Assembly: GCA_027065715.1 (NCBI GenBank)
Contig: JAMONO010000049.1
Span: forward strand, 1 to 43,782
Length of the DNA stretch: 43,782 nucleotides
DNA from: Flavobacteriales bacterium
GTDB taxonomy: Bacteria > Bacteroidota > Bacteroidia > Flavobacteriales > Flavobacteriaceae
Direction of reading: 5' to 3'
Shown: positions 19,040-28,015 of the stretch, piece after piece
Position numbering within the stretch: position 1 is the first letter of the stretch
Layout: every line of letters begins with the position of its first letter
Notes under the pieces: generated by a model
Told to the model about the DNA's origin: nothing
Database searches by the model: none
The model's input: the letters and a program-made list of their open reading frames with translations, nothing else
Position numbers and translations under genes: made by a program

Positions 19040-22000
19040 TTAAAAAATCATTTTTAATTGTATGCCGCCGGTATGAATGGCTTGATGATTTTCCGATATT
19101 CTAAAACCATATTGCAAATTTAGTAACAGATAAGACTTTATTTCTTGTTGTAACAGGCTGTTCAAAACTATATTTTTTCCGGTTTGTAAGCCTTCGAGCA
19201 TCTGATAGGCAACCGGCGAAAAATTATTTCCGGTCAGTTGATTTTGAACAAATTGCAATTCGATATCAAAGCGGTTTTGTTTGTTGGTATGAAAGTAATG
19301 TAAACCGGTTTTATAACGTTGAAGTTTTTCATTGCCCCAAAGGTTTTTTTGATAATCGTAGCGGGCAAATAGATTAAAAGATGACCGGTTTAATTTGTGC
19401 CAACTCAAATTTTGTTCTATACTTTTTGATTGTAAACGAAAATTTTTTGAACTGTAATTTTCCGACCGGTTTTCTGTATTTTTTTGTTCAAATTTTTGTT
19501 TCCAAACAAGCTGTTTGTTAAAACTGTGAGCGGATTGAAAAGTATATTTTTCGGACAAGCGAGTTTGCAGTCCAACATATAACAATTGTTTTTGCTCGAT
19601 GAATTGATAGGTAACATGCAAATGATATTTTTTTCGGGATCGGTTTAGAAACCAGTCTTGTTGCCAGAGTTGTTGTTTTGATAAAGTAACGGCGGGATTT
19701 AAAAAGTGTTGAAAATCAAACTGTTCTATCGGTGTATCGTATTTTAATTGAAAACGAAATATACCGAAAATTCTTTTAAAAAAAGATTTTTTTTGCCAAG
19801 TGCCGGGGTTAAAACTAATTTCGCTGTTAAAAAGGTTGTTGCGAGTAGCTATATAGTTTTTTGAGGGCAAAATTACTCTGATGTAACGAGCTTGGTCGCT
19901 GTAAACCGCTACTTCAAATTCGTTTATTTCTTTTATTCCGTTTTGGTTGTAGTCGTTCCACGTATAAACTCCTTGTCCGGGAGGTGTTTCAACAAAAATA
20001 ACTTCATCGCGTAAGGTATTTCCGTTGTAACTGCCCAAGTGTATGTCGGTTGCAAAAAGTTTGTCAATAAAAGTTTGTTTCCAACGCAATTGTATATTGA
20101 AATAATTATGTAAACTGTCTTTTGCGATATATCGGGTATGACGCCATTGGGAAAAAAAGTTTAATTTGCCTGTCGTATAATTTTTTATTAATTTGAAACC
20201 GGTTATGTCGGATATTTGCATCTTTTGCCAAAGTTGTTTAATTATGCTGTCGTTTGTTTCGTGTCGCCACAAAATTTCATATCCGGTTCGACTGCTGTCT
20301 TTTTTCAAATATTTGAATTCGATATATTGTTGTTTGTAATTTAAACTGTCAAGAATATTTGCTCGGTTTAGATTTCTTTTGTCATAAAAAAAACCACCGG
20401 TAATTTGATGTTTGTCAAAGTTATAGGTTAATTGTTGTTGCCATTTTATTGCTTCCAAATTTTCACCTGTCAAGCGTTTTAGCCATGTCAATCGGGTTTT
20501 GGTATGCCATTTTTTCCAATAAAGTTCGGAATGAGTATAAAATTGTCCCGATTGCAAACTGTCGCGTAATTGGTAATAACGGTAACCGCTTTGCCAGTTG
20601 TTGCGATTAGTATTGTAATGAACACTCATGTCAAGAAAATGTTGTTTACCAAAAATACTGTCTGTTTGCCAGTCTCTGTTAAATTCGGGAGAACGGTATG
20701 GGTCCAAGGGAGCAAAATCGGGGTGAATGAAATCGTAGTTTAAAATTGTTTTGAGATTTTTGTCATGTTTATGCCAAATATTTTGTATCCAAGAGGTGTG
20801 AATGGCACCACCTGTATTATCATTATCATTGATATTTGAAAAAGTATTTTGGTCGTAGTTATTGACAATTCCGTCCAATATGATTTGGGTTTTGTTTGAA
20901 GGTCGGTAATTTAGTCCGAAACCGAGATAAGCTTTTTGTTGCGGCGGAGTTAAACGAAGGTAGGGGGTATAATCGCCTTGCAGAGAGCCGGCATACTCAT
21001 ATATTTTGCCGATAGCCGTTACTTTTTTTATTTTGTAATCACCTTTGTTTTTGCCTGCATAGGTAAATTTTACTTCATATAAATCGGGGACATCGGCGTC
21101 TGTATATTCAAAATAAAAATTGTTGCCGTCGGATATTTTTCGATACAAAATTTTGTTTTGGTTAAAAGCGGACGGCATGGCTGCCAGTGTCCACATATTT
21201 TGGGGCTTGTCACCGGCGTTGCGTAGTTTTTCGACTTGATTTTTGGTCAAATCGTATAACAAAGTTTGATTTTTGATGTCGCCTTCAAAGAAGTTTATGA
21301 CCGACCAAGTGAGTTTGTTACTTTGGTGCCTGTATTTGTTATAGCTCAGATATCGGACATATTGTTGATTTGAATAATTAAATTCTACCGTGATACGATG
21401 GTTGGCAATAATAGGAAAAGTAGGGTTGAAACGGAGTTCGGCGGTTTCGTAATTGATAGTATAGTCAGCACTTTCACCTCGTTGGAGTAGCTTTCCGTTT
21501 ACATAGACTTTTTCGCTTTGCGGAATAATGAAAATATAAGTTTCGTCGTGATTGCCTTTGAGCAGATAAGGACCTTGATTACCGTCAATGCCGTTAAATC
21601 GATTAAGCGCAAACCTACCTTCGACATAGGCACCTGATATTTGCAATTGATTGCTGTCTTTTCCGAATTGCAATGACAAACCTTGTGTTTTGCGGTTAAA
21701 CTTTAAAAAATAATTGTTTTGTTCGTTCCAAATTAAGTCTCCTCCCGTTGCTTCCCATGCCGGTGCGGACAGTTGCATGTAAATTCGGTTAAATTCTTTA
21801 TAAGATTTGGAAATACCGGCATAAGCTTGTGGCAGGTTGTCGTCGGACAATACGGCTTTTATTTTGATTTTTTCCGATAGTTTTCCTTCTATTTTTAAGT
21901 CCAATCCCGAAATCATGACCAAACTTTGTCGGTTGCCGGCATTAAATCCGCGGGTAATACTACCTTTGGTTTCAAGTCCGTCAAATGGTTTTCTTTCGGG

Positions 22001-22372
22001 AGGTGAGCCGGTTGGCGGTAATATCAAACTTTTGATACTGTCTTTTTGAATTTTGACCGGTTGGTATCTTTGGTAAGTTTTGCGCAAATATTCGGGAAAT
22101 ACCCGATATTTTATTGCCAAAGTTTTGTTTTTGAGGTTTTGAAAATTTTTTAGATATAAACGCGCATTAACAAAATCGATGCGGTAAGTTGTTTCGGGTA
22201 GTTTTCGGTTGTTAATAAAAATAGCAAAGTCAAAAGGTTGAATACTAAATGTGTCAATTTGTATTTCGGGTTGAAATACGATGATTTTTTTAAATCGTAG
22301 GTTTTCGGACACATTTTGACCATGTGTCCACAGACTGACAAAAAGCAATAAAACAAAAGTAGGTTGCTTCAA
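19040..22372 (-). CDS. Large outer-membrane beta-barrel-like protein (SprA-reminiscent)
   Basis: 1110 aa, TTG start, signal peptide (FVLLLFVSLWTHGQ), GSITRGFNAGNRQSLVMISGLDLKIEGKLSEKIKIKAVLSDDNLP, YTWNDYNQNGIKEINEFEVAVYSDQARYIRVILPSKNYIATRNN; aromatic/polar alternation to the C-terminus. Confidence 0.65.
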   Translation of the reverse strand: MKQPTFVLLLFVSLWTHGQNVSENLRFKKIIVFQPEIQIDTFSIQPFDFAIFINNRKLPETTYRIDFVNARLYLKNFQNLKNKTLAIKYRVFPEYLRKTYQRYQPVKIQKDSIKSLILPPTGSPPERKPFDGLETKGSITRGFNAGNRQSLVMISGLDLKIEGKLSEKIKIKAVLSDDNLPQAYAGISKSYKEFNRIYMQLSAPAWEATGGDLIWNEQNNYFLKFNRKTQGLSLQFGKDSNQLQISGAYVEGRFALNRFNGIDGNQGPYLLKGNHDETYIFIIPQSEKVYVNGKLLQRGESADYTINYETAELRFNPTFPIIANHRITVEFNYSNQQYVRYLSYNKYRHQSNKLTWSVINFFEGDIKNQTLLYDLTKNQVEKLRNAGDKPQNMWTLAAMPSAFNQNKILYRKISDGNNFYFEYTDADVPDLYEVKFTYAGKNKGDYKIKKVTAIGKIYEYAGSLQGDYTPYLRLTPPQQKAYLGFGLNYRPSNKTQIILDGIVNNYDQNTFSNINDNDNTGGAIHTSWIQNIWHKHDKNLKTILNYDFIHPDFAPLDPYRSPEFNRDWQTDSIFGKQHFLDMSVHYNTNRNNWQSGYRYYQLRDSLQSGQFYTHSELYWKKWHTKTRLTWLKRLTGENLEAIKWQQQLTYNFDKHQITGGFFYDKRNLNRANILDSLNYKQQYIEFKYLKKDSSRTGYEILWRHETNDSIIKQLWQKMQISDITGFKLIKNYTTGKLNFFSQWRHTRYIAKDSLHNYFNIQLRWKQTFIDKLFATDIHLGSYNGNTLRDEVIFVETPPGQGVYTWNDYNQNGIKEINEFEVAVYSDQARYIRVILPSKNYIATRNNLFNSEISFNPGTWQKKSFFKRIFGIFRFQLKYDTPIEQFDFQHFLNPAVTLSKQQLWQQDWFLNRSRKKYHLHVTYQFIEQKQLLYVGLQTRLSEKYTFQSAHSFNKQLVWKQKFEQKNTENRSENYSSKNFRLQSKSIEQNLSWHKLNRSSFNLFARYDYQKNLWGNEKLQRYKTGLHYFHTNKQNRFDIELQFVQNQLTGNNFSPVAYQMLEGLQTGKNIVLNSLLQQEIKSYLLLNLQYGFRISENHQAIHTGGIQLKMIF

Positions 22373-22440
22373 GGTTTTTTTATGAATTTAAACGCAGTTG
22401 CTAAATTAATATTTTATGATTTGTCTGTAAAACGGGTTTA

Positions 22441-22495
22441 AAAAAAAGTAACACTTGTCAGAGCGAGATTGAACATATCGGGCTTTGACAAGTGT
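22441..22495 (-). terminator. Intrinsic terminator of the 2-oxoacid oxidoreductase operon
   Basis: acacttgtcagagc (22451-22464) / gctttgacaagtgt (22482-22495); on the minus strand followed by ta-c-tttttttt. Confidence 0.75.
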
Positions 22496-22521
22496 CAAGT
22501 GTGTTTTTGAGTTGATATGTA

Positions 22522-23781
22522 TTAGTATTGGCTTGCTTTTTCGATAACTTCAACAAAGATGTCTTTTAAACGATGTGTTCCTACGGCTTCTTTGAGTGCT
22601 TCCAAAGGCAAAATATTTTCTTTGTTTAAGACGTAGGTTGTGGCAGCCAAAGCGGTGCTTTTGCGATTTGCCATTTTGCCGAAAGCTACCGGAATAATAT
22701 TGGAGTATTTTTCTTTCAATTCGTCCGTTACCAATTTTTCTTCAATATATATTTTGCTGTCTTTGTTGAGTTTGTTTTTTACTTTGATCAAACCATCTTG
22801 GGTAACGATTATAAAGTAATCGGGTTTTTCAAGTCCGGTATAATTGATGGGATTATGGTCAAAGATGACTTCTGCCACCGAAAACCCGGTTCCAACGGTA
22901 ATAGGGTATTCGCCTTTCATGGTTGCTTGCAGTCCGGCATACATACCTGCCATAGCCAAAAAACGGGCTACCGATTGGGCGCCGCCTCCGGCACTTCCGG
23001 CTATTAAAATTCCTTTTCGATTGGTTAGATTAGCTTTATATTTGGGAGTTATACGCGGGGTTTTGTCTAGCAGTGAGGTAGTTAGTTGGTCTTTTATTCG
23101 GGTAGCAGGGCGTTGGTGTTCCAAAATATTTTCTTCTTCAACTACTTCAATGAGTTCATTCATACGCTTCATTCCGTAAGAAGGACACAAGCTAGCCGCT
23201 TCGACCAGCGAAAACCCTTTGGTTTTGATAGCTTTTTTCAGGGTATCTTTTATTTTGTTGGGGGCATTAACCCGCACGGCAAAGCGGGCTCCGGAAGCAT
23301 GAGCCAGTTGCACCAAATCAAATGGCGGAATATCTTTTTCGAAATCGATGATTTCTTTAAATTTTTGTGTAGAAAGTCCGCTTATTTGTCCGCCGGTCAT
23401 ACCGTAAAGCAAGTTGTTTAGAACGATTAATGTCATATCGACATTGCGACGGGCAGCTTCCAAAATATGTTGTAAGCCTATGGTGGCACCTCCGTCTCCT
23501 ATAAAGGCTATTACTTTTTTGTTTTGTTTTTGAGCTACTCCCATAGCAACACCCAATCCCAGAGCGGGCGAGCGTCCGTGTAAACCGTGAATGGTATGGG
23601 TGGCAAACAACGGGTCGATTAAGCCGCTGCAACCGATATCACTGACAACAATAATATCGTGTGCCGTGTAGTTGAGTTCTTGCAGGGCTTTGTTGAGGGC
23701 ATTGATTGAAATACCGTGACCGCAGCCCGGGCAAAACGGAAATTTTTTATCGGTGAGAAAAGTATTCGGATTTTTTGTCAT
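22522..23781 (-). CDS. 2-oxoacid:acceptor oxidoreductase, fused beta (TPP) and gamma subunits
   Basis: Beta: PFCPGCGHGISINAL...SDIGCSGLID...HGRSPALGLGVAMG...GDGGATIGLQH...NNLLYGMTGGQ. Gamma: GILIAGSAGGGAQSVARFLAMAGMYAGLQATMKGEYPITVGTGFSVAEVIF. Confidence 0.9.
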   Translation of the reverse strand: MTKNPNTFLTDKKFPFCPGCGHGISINALNKALQELNYTAHDIIVVSDIGCSGLIDPLFATHTIHGLHGRSPALGLGVAMGVAQKQNKKVIAFIGDGGATIGLQHILEAARRNVDMTLIVLNNLLYGMTGGQISGLSTQKFKEIIDFEKDIPPFDLVQLAHASGARFAVRVNAPNKIKDTLKKAIKTKGFSLVEAASLCPSYGMKRMNELIEVVEEENILEHQRPATRIKDQLTTSLLDKTPRITPKYKANLTNRKGILIAGSAGGGAQSVARFLAMAGMYAGLQATMKGEYPITVGTGFSVAEVIFDHNPINYTGLEKPDYFIIVTQDGLIKVKNKLNKDSKIYIEEKLVTDELKEKYSNIIPVAFGKMANRKSTALAATTYVLNKENILPLEALKEAVGTHRLKDIFVEVIEKASQY

Positions 23782-23800
23782 TGTCTTTTTTTTTAAAGAA

Positions 23801-24922
23801 TTATGCTTGTATTACACCGCTTACAATTTCGTCGGGTGTAATCATATTACCCATTTTATTAATTTGTTTGACGTGTGGAAGCGGTCGGGCTCCATACATG
23901 ATTTCTTTGAGTTGTCCGGTTAAATTTTCTTCGGCTATGATGATTTTTTTGTAGCTATCCAGTATTTTATAAATTTCGGGAGATACCGGTAGTAGCGATT
24001 TTAAAATCAACAAATCGATTTTTTCGCCTCGATTTCTCAGTTGAGTTATGGCATCACGGGCGGCATCGGCTGTTATTCCCCAAGTCATTAGTATTTTTTG
24101 ACTGCCTTCTTGTTTGTCGAGTTCATAGAGGCTTATTTCGTCAATACGTTTTATAAATTTATCGTGAAGTCTTCGGGTATTTGCCAGTGCTTCGGGGTCG
24201 TTTTTGCGAATATTGGCGGCTTCGTCGTGTGTTGAGGCGGTTATTCTGACTAAATGTTGGTCGTTACCCAAAGGAATAAATGGCGGCACCAAATTTTTGC
24301 CGGCTTTATAAGGAAGATATTCACCTTCAATTTGAGGTTGTTCTCTTTTGACTTTATTAATGGGTTTGAGTTTGTTTAAGTCAAAAGATTTTTGATACAT
24401 TACCATTTCTTTTGATGTTAAAAGAAAAACGGGAGTTCTAAAATTTACAGCTGTTTCGACGGCTTTTGCCGATAGTTCCCAAGCATCTTCAAAGTTTGAA
24501 GGAGAAAATACGGGGACGGGATAACCGCCCGAAATAATGCCGTTGAGAATAGCCAAATCACCTTGTGCTCCGGTAGTTGCCGAGCCCGTGCTGGGTCCTA
24601 AACGTTGGGTAATGATGATAATCACAGGTAATTCCATGGCATAAGCCATGTTGATGCTTTCTACCATTAATGCTATACCGGGGAAGGCACTTGATGTGGC
24701 AGGAAGTCGTCCGGCAGCTGACAGTCCGGCCATCCATTGAAAAGTGGTAATTTCGTCAGGTGCGGCATAAAACTGCGGAAAACGTTCTTTGCCGTATTTA
24801 TACATCCAGTTTGAAGGTGTGATGGGATAGGCGACAAATGTGTCGGCACCGGCTTGAACCAAAGCTTCAATCATGAGTTTGGAGCCGTCTATAAGTGTAG
24901 TTTGTGGCGTTTTTGTTTCCAA
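23801..24922 (-). CDS. 2-oxoacid:acceptor oxidoreductase alpha subunit
   Basis: AGADTFVAYPITPSNWMYKYG...MAGLSAAGRLPATSSAFPGIALMVESINMAYAMELPVIIIITQRLGPSTG. TTG start; TACATTTG -7 element at 24949-24942 on the minus strand. Confidence 0.9.
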   Translation of the reverse strand: METKTPQTTLIDGSKLMIEALVQAGADTFVAYPITPSNWMYKYGKERFPQFYAAPDEITTFQWMAGLSAAGRLPATSSAFPGIALMVESINMAYAMELPVIIIITQRLGPSTGSATTGAQGDLAILNGIISGGYPVPVFSPSNFEDAWELSAKAVETAVNFRTPVFLLTSKEMVMYQKSFDLNKLKPINKVKREQPQIEGEYLPYKAGKNLVPPFIPLGNDQHLVRITASTHDEAANIRKNDPEALANTRRLHDKFIKRIDEISLYELDKQEGSQKILMTWGITADAARDAITQLRNRGEKIDLLILKSLLPVSPEIYKILDSYKKIIIAEENLTGQLKEIMYGARPLPHVKQINKMGNMITPDEIVSGVIQA

Positions 24923-25010
24923 TTTTGTAAAATTTTTTAGACAAATGTATATATTTATCGGTTAAAATAAAGTGCAAATGTCAGTTTTTTTCTTATACAA
25001 AAAATAATTG

Positions 25011-26507
25011 TTATAAGTTTTCCAAATGAATATTTTCCAAAAAAGCAATGGATTGTTCAATATCTATGTGCAGATTTCTATCTTCTTCAATAAATGGCAC
25101 TTCTTGGCGATAGGCTTTTACAAAACTTTGCAAAAAACTTGATGTTTTCATGGTTCTAAATTCGATGGCTTGGGTGGCGGTAAGAAGTTCAATGGCTAAA
25201 ACTTTTTGCACATTGTTGATAACGCTGTATGCTTTGGTGGCTGCATTGGCACCCATACTTACGTGGTCTTCTTGACCGTTGCTCGATTCTATGGAATCGA
25301 CACTTGCCGGTGTGCAGAGTTGTTTGTTTTGGCTTACGGCACTGGCTGAGGCATATTGCGGTATCATTAATCCCGAATTTAGCCCCGGATTATTGACCAA
25401 AAAAGCAGGTAAATTTCGTTTTCCACTGATTAATTGATAAGTTCTTCTCTCGGAGATATTGGCTATTTCACTCATTGCAATGGCAAGCATATCTAATGAT
25501 AAGGCTAAGGGTTGCCCGTGAAAATTACCTCCCGATATAATTTTGTCTTCATCGGGAAAAATAAGCGGATTGTCCGTTACGGCATTGATTTCGTTGATAA
25601 TGGTTCGTTGCACGTAGGCAATAGCGTCTTTACTGGCACCGTGCACTTGCGGAATACATCGAAATGAATACGGGTCTTGCACGTGTTTTTTGGGTTGTGC
25701 CAATAGTTCACTATCATGCAATATATCTTGAAAAAATCGGGCGGTTTCAATTTGTCCGCGATGCGGACGAACCTCTTGCACCAACATATCAAAGGGTTCA
25801 ATACGTCCGTCAAAGGCATCGAGAGAGAGTGCCGCTATAACGTCAGACAAGTAAATGAGTTTGCGGGCTTTAAAAAGATTGTAAACGCCGTATGCTCCCA
25901 TAAATTGGGTGCCGTTTAACAGTGCCAATCCTTCTTTGGCTTGAAGCTTGATTTTTTGCCAACCGAACTTTTTTAGAATTTGTTCTCCGGTATATTTTTT
26001 ATTTTGATAAATAACTTCACCTTCTCCCATTAAGGGTAAAGACAGGTGTGCCAGTGGCACCAGGTCGCCCGAAGCTCCTAATGAACCTTGTGTATAAACT
26101 ACGGGATAAATTTGGTGGTTATAAAAATTTATCAACAGTTCGACGGTTTCCAATTGTACCCCGGAATGTCCTTTGGACAGAGATAAAATTTTAAGCAACA
26201 ACATCAATTTAACAATAGGCTCAGGCACTTGTTCCCCAATACCGCATGCATGACTTCTGACCAAATTTTCTTGCAATTGATTTATTTGGTTGTCGTTAAT
26301 TTTGATATTGTGCAAAGCCCCGAAACCGGTATTGATACCATAAATAGGACGGTCGGTTTGTTGAAGTTTCAGGTTTAAAAAATTACGGGCTTTTCTTATT
26401 TTTTCGCATGAATCTTCGGATAGTTTCAATTTTTTGTTTTCGGAAAAAATATGCCAAAGATCGTTCAGATTTAAAAAATCGGAGTTGATAAGATGATGTG
26501 TTTCCAC
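25011..26507 (-). CDS. hutH: Histidine ammonia-lyase
   Basis: MIO motif GASGDLVPLAHLSLPLMGEGE, INTGFGALHNIKI, NLVRSHACGIGE (SH selectivity pair) and GQEDHVSMGANAA. GTG start; TATATTTG -7 element at 26539-26532 on the minus strand. Confidence 0.87.
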   Translation of the reverse strand: METHHLINSDFLNLNDLWHIFSENKKLKLSEDSCEKIRKARNFLNLKLQQTDRPIYGINTGFGALHNIKINDNQINQLQENLVRSHACGIGEQVPEPIVKLMLLLKILSLSKGHSGVQLETVELLINFYNHQIYPVVYTQGSLGASGDLVPLAHLSLPLMGEGEVIYQNKKYTGEQILKKFGWQKIKLQAKEGLALLNGTQFMGAYGVYNLFKARKLIYLSDVIAALSLDAFDGRIEPFDMLVQEVRPHRGQIETARFFQDILHDSELLAQPKKHVQDPYSFRCIPQVHGASKDAIAYVQRTIINEINAVTDNPLIFPDEDKIISGGNFHGQPLALSLDMLAIAMSEIANISERRTYQLISGKRNLPAFLVNNPGLNSGLMIPQYASASAVSQNKQLCTPASVDSIESSNGQEDHVSMGANAATKAYSVINNVQKVLAIELLTATQAIEFRTMKTSSFLQSFVKAYRQEVPFIEEDRNLHIDIEQSIAFLENIHLENL

Positions 26508-26636
26508 GTTTTTGCGTTTTTATATTTTGCCCAAATATACAATTTTATATGCAAAATGAAACTGATTAATTTTGTAGAGTGGAATTTATTTTACACCTGT
26601 TAAGTAATTGATATACAGACTTATAATAAACAAAAC

Positions 26637-26749
26637 GGGCTGTCTCGAAAGTCATTGATTTGGTATTAAATATTGATTAATGATAAGATTTATTATTCTT
26701 TAATTACAGGGTTTGAAATGATAAATTATTTGTTTTTTGAGACAGCCTT
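26637..26749. repeat. MITE-like element or IS remnant bounded by GGCTGTCTC inverted repeats
   Basis: gggctgtctcgaaa at 26637-26650 and ttttttgagacagcc at 26733-26747 form inverted termini about 113 bp apart. Confidence 0.4.
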
Positions 26750-26812
26750 ATAACATACCATTAGAAATTATTCTAAGTAGGCAAGGTAAGAGGTCGTATA
26801 TGACTCCTATGT

Positions 26813-26826
26813 TTTTTGAGACAGTT
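26813..26826. repeat. Third GGCTGTCTC-family copy (ttttttgagacagt)
   Basis: Same motif and orientation as the 26733-26747 arm, 25 bp from the PPIase stop. Confidence 0.4.
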
Positions 26827-26850
26827 TTTTGTATTATTAATTGAATGTTT

Positions 26851-27804
26851 TTATTCGGTTTTGACCAGTTCAACATCAAATATTAAGGTGGCATTGGGAG
26901 GGATAACACCGCCGGCTCCCGATTCGCCGTAAGCCAGATACGACGGAATGATGAAAGTGGCTTTATCGCCTTCTTCGAGCAGACGAATACCTTCGTCCCA
27001 ACCCGGAATTACATATCCGATCCCTATGGGGAATTCTATTGGTTCGCCGCGTCCGTATGAATTGTCAAAAACGGTGCCGTCTGTCAATTTGCCTACATAG
27101 TGAACAGCAACATTTTTGCCTTTTTCGGGTTTTTTGCCGCTACCGCTTTTGTGTGTGATTTTGTATCTCAAGCCCGACTTGGTTCTTTCAAATCCTTCGG
27201 CAAGTTTGTTGAGTTTGGCATCGGCTTCGGCTTTGGCTTTTTTGATACGTTCTTCTTTGGCGTTGTTAAATTTGATAAATTCGGCAGGTGCGTCAAATTG
27301 TTGGGCTTTTTCACCGACTCTGATTATTTCAATTGATTGCATTTGATCGCCTTGTGATATTTTATTTACCACGTCTTGTCCTTCAATTACTTTGCCGAAA
27401 ACAGTATGTTTGCCGTCGAGCCATGGGGTTGCTTCGTGGGTGATAAAAAATTGACTGCCATTGGTGCCGGGTCCGGCATTAGCCATTGATAAAATACCGG
27501 CACTGTCGTGTTTGAGTTCGGGGTGTATTTCATCATCAAATTTATATCCGGGACCACCGGCTCCGCTTCCTGTCGGGTCTCCTCCTTGTATCATAAAATT
27601 GTCTATGACGCGATGAAAACGGAGACCGTTATAGTATTTTTTGTCTTTATGAGCTTCGGCAACGGTAGGGTGATTACCTTCTGCCAAAGCAATAAAATTG
27701 GCAACTGTTCCGGGTGTTTTTTCATATTCCAAACGGGCTAAAATGTCGCCTTTATTTGTTTTTATTTTGGCATAAATTCCTTCGGGTAAATTGTTGATAT
27801 TCAT
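26851..27804 (-). CDS. Dual-domain peptidyl-prolyl isomerase (cyclophilin + FKBP)
   Basis: N-terminal cyclophilin: [34 protein letters not shown]...NGSQFFIT. C-terminal [66 protein letters not shown]. Confidence 0.96.
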   Translation of the reverse strand: MNINNLPEGIYAKIKTNKGDILARLEYEKTPGTVANFIALAEGNHPTVAEAHKDKKYYNGLRFHRVIDNFMIQGGDPTGSGAGGPGYKFDDEIHPELKHDSAGILSMANAGPGTNGSQFFITHEATPWLDGKHTVFGKVIEGQDVVNKISQGDQMQSIEIIRVGEKAQQFDAPAEFIKFNNAKEERIKKAKAEADAKLNKLAEGFERTKSGLRYKITHKSGSGKKPEKGKNVAVHYVGKLTDGTVFDNSYGRGEPIEFPIGIGYVIPGWDEGIRLLEEGDKATFIIPSYLAYGESGAGGVIPPNATLIFDVELVKTE

Positions 27805-27837
27805 ATTGTTATTTTTATTTTTTTATGTTTGCAATAA

Positions 27838-27850
27838 GAGGCTGTCTCAA
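27838..27850. repeat. Fourth GGCTGTCTC-family copy (gaggctgtctcaa)
   Basis: Directly read; inverted with respect to the 26813 copy, on the other side of the PPIase gene. Confidence 0.4.
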
Positions 27851-28015
27851 TAGAGTTTTGTTTAAATATTTTGACAATAAATTAGTTGTAAAGTTGCTGA
27901 TTTTTTGGTTAAAGATTTTTCACTGTCTTCCAAACGATATGTTTCGATAGACGATGTATTTTGTTTTAATCGGTACATCACTAAAATATACAGTAGAGCA
28001 AAAAAATCTATACTA

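Noticed and set aside
25011-26507. Tyrosine/phenylalanine ammonia-lyase (flexirubin-type) rather than HutH
   Set aside because: The SH pair in LVRSHACG and the QEDHVSM glutamate fit histidine ammonia-lyase, and no aryl-polyene genes are nearby.
26813-27850. PPIase gene carried as a composite transposon
   Set aside because: The flanking repeats face the wrong way for simple terminal inverted repeats, there is no transposase and no target duplication was found.
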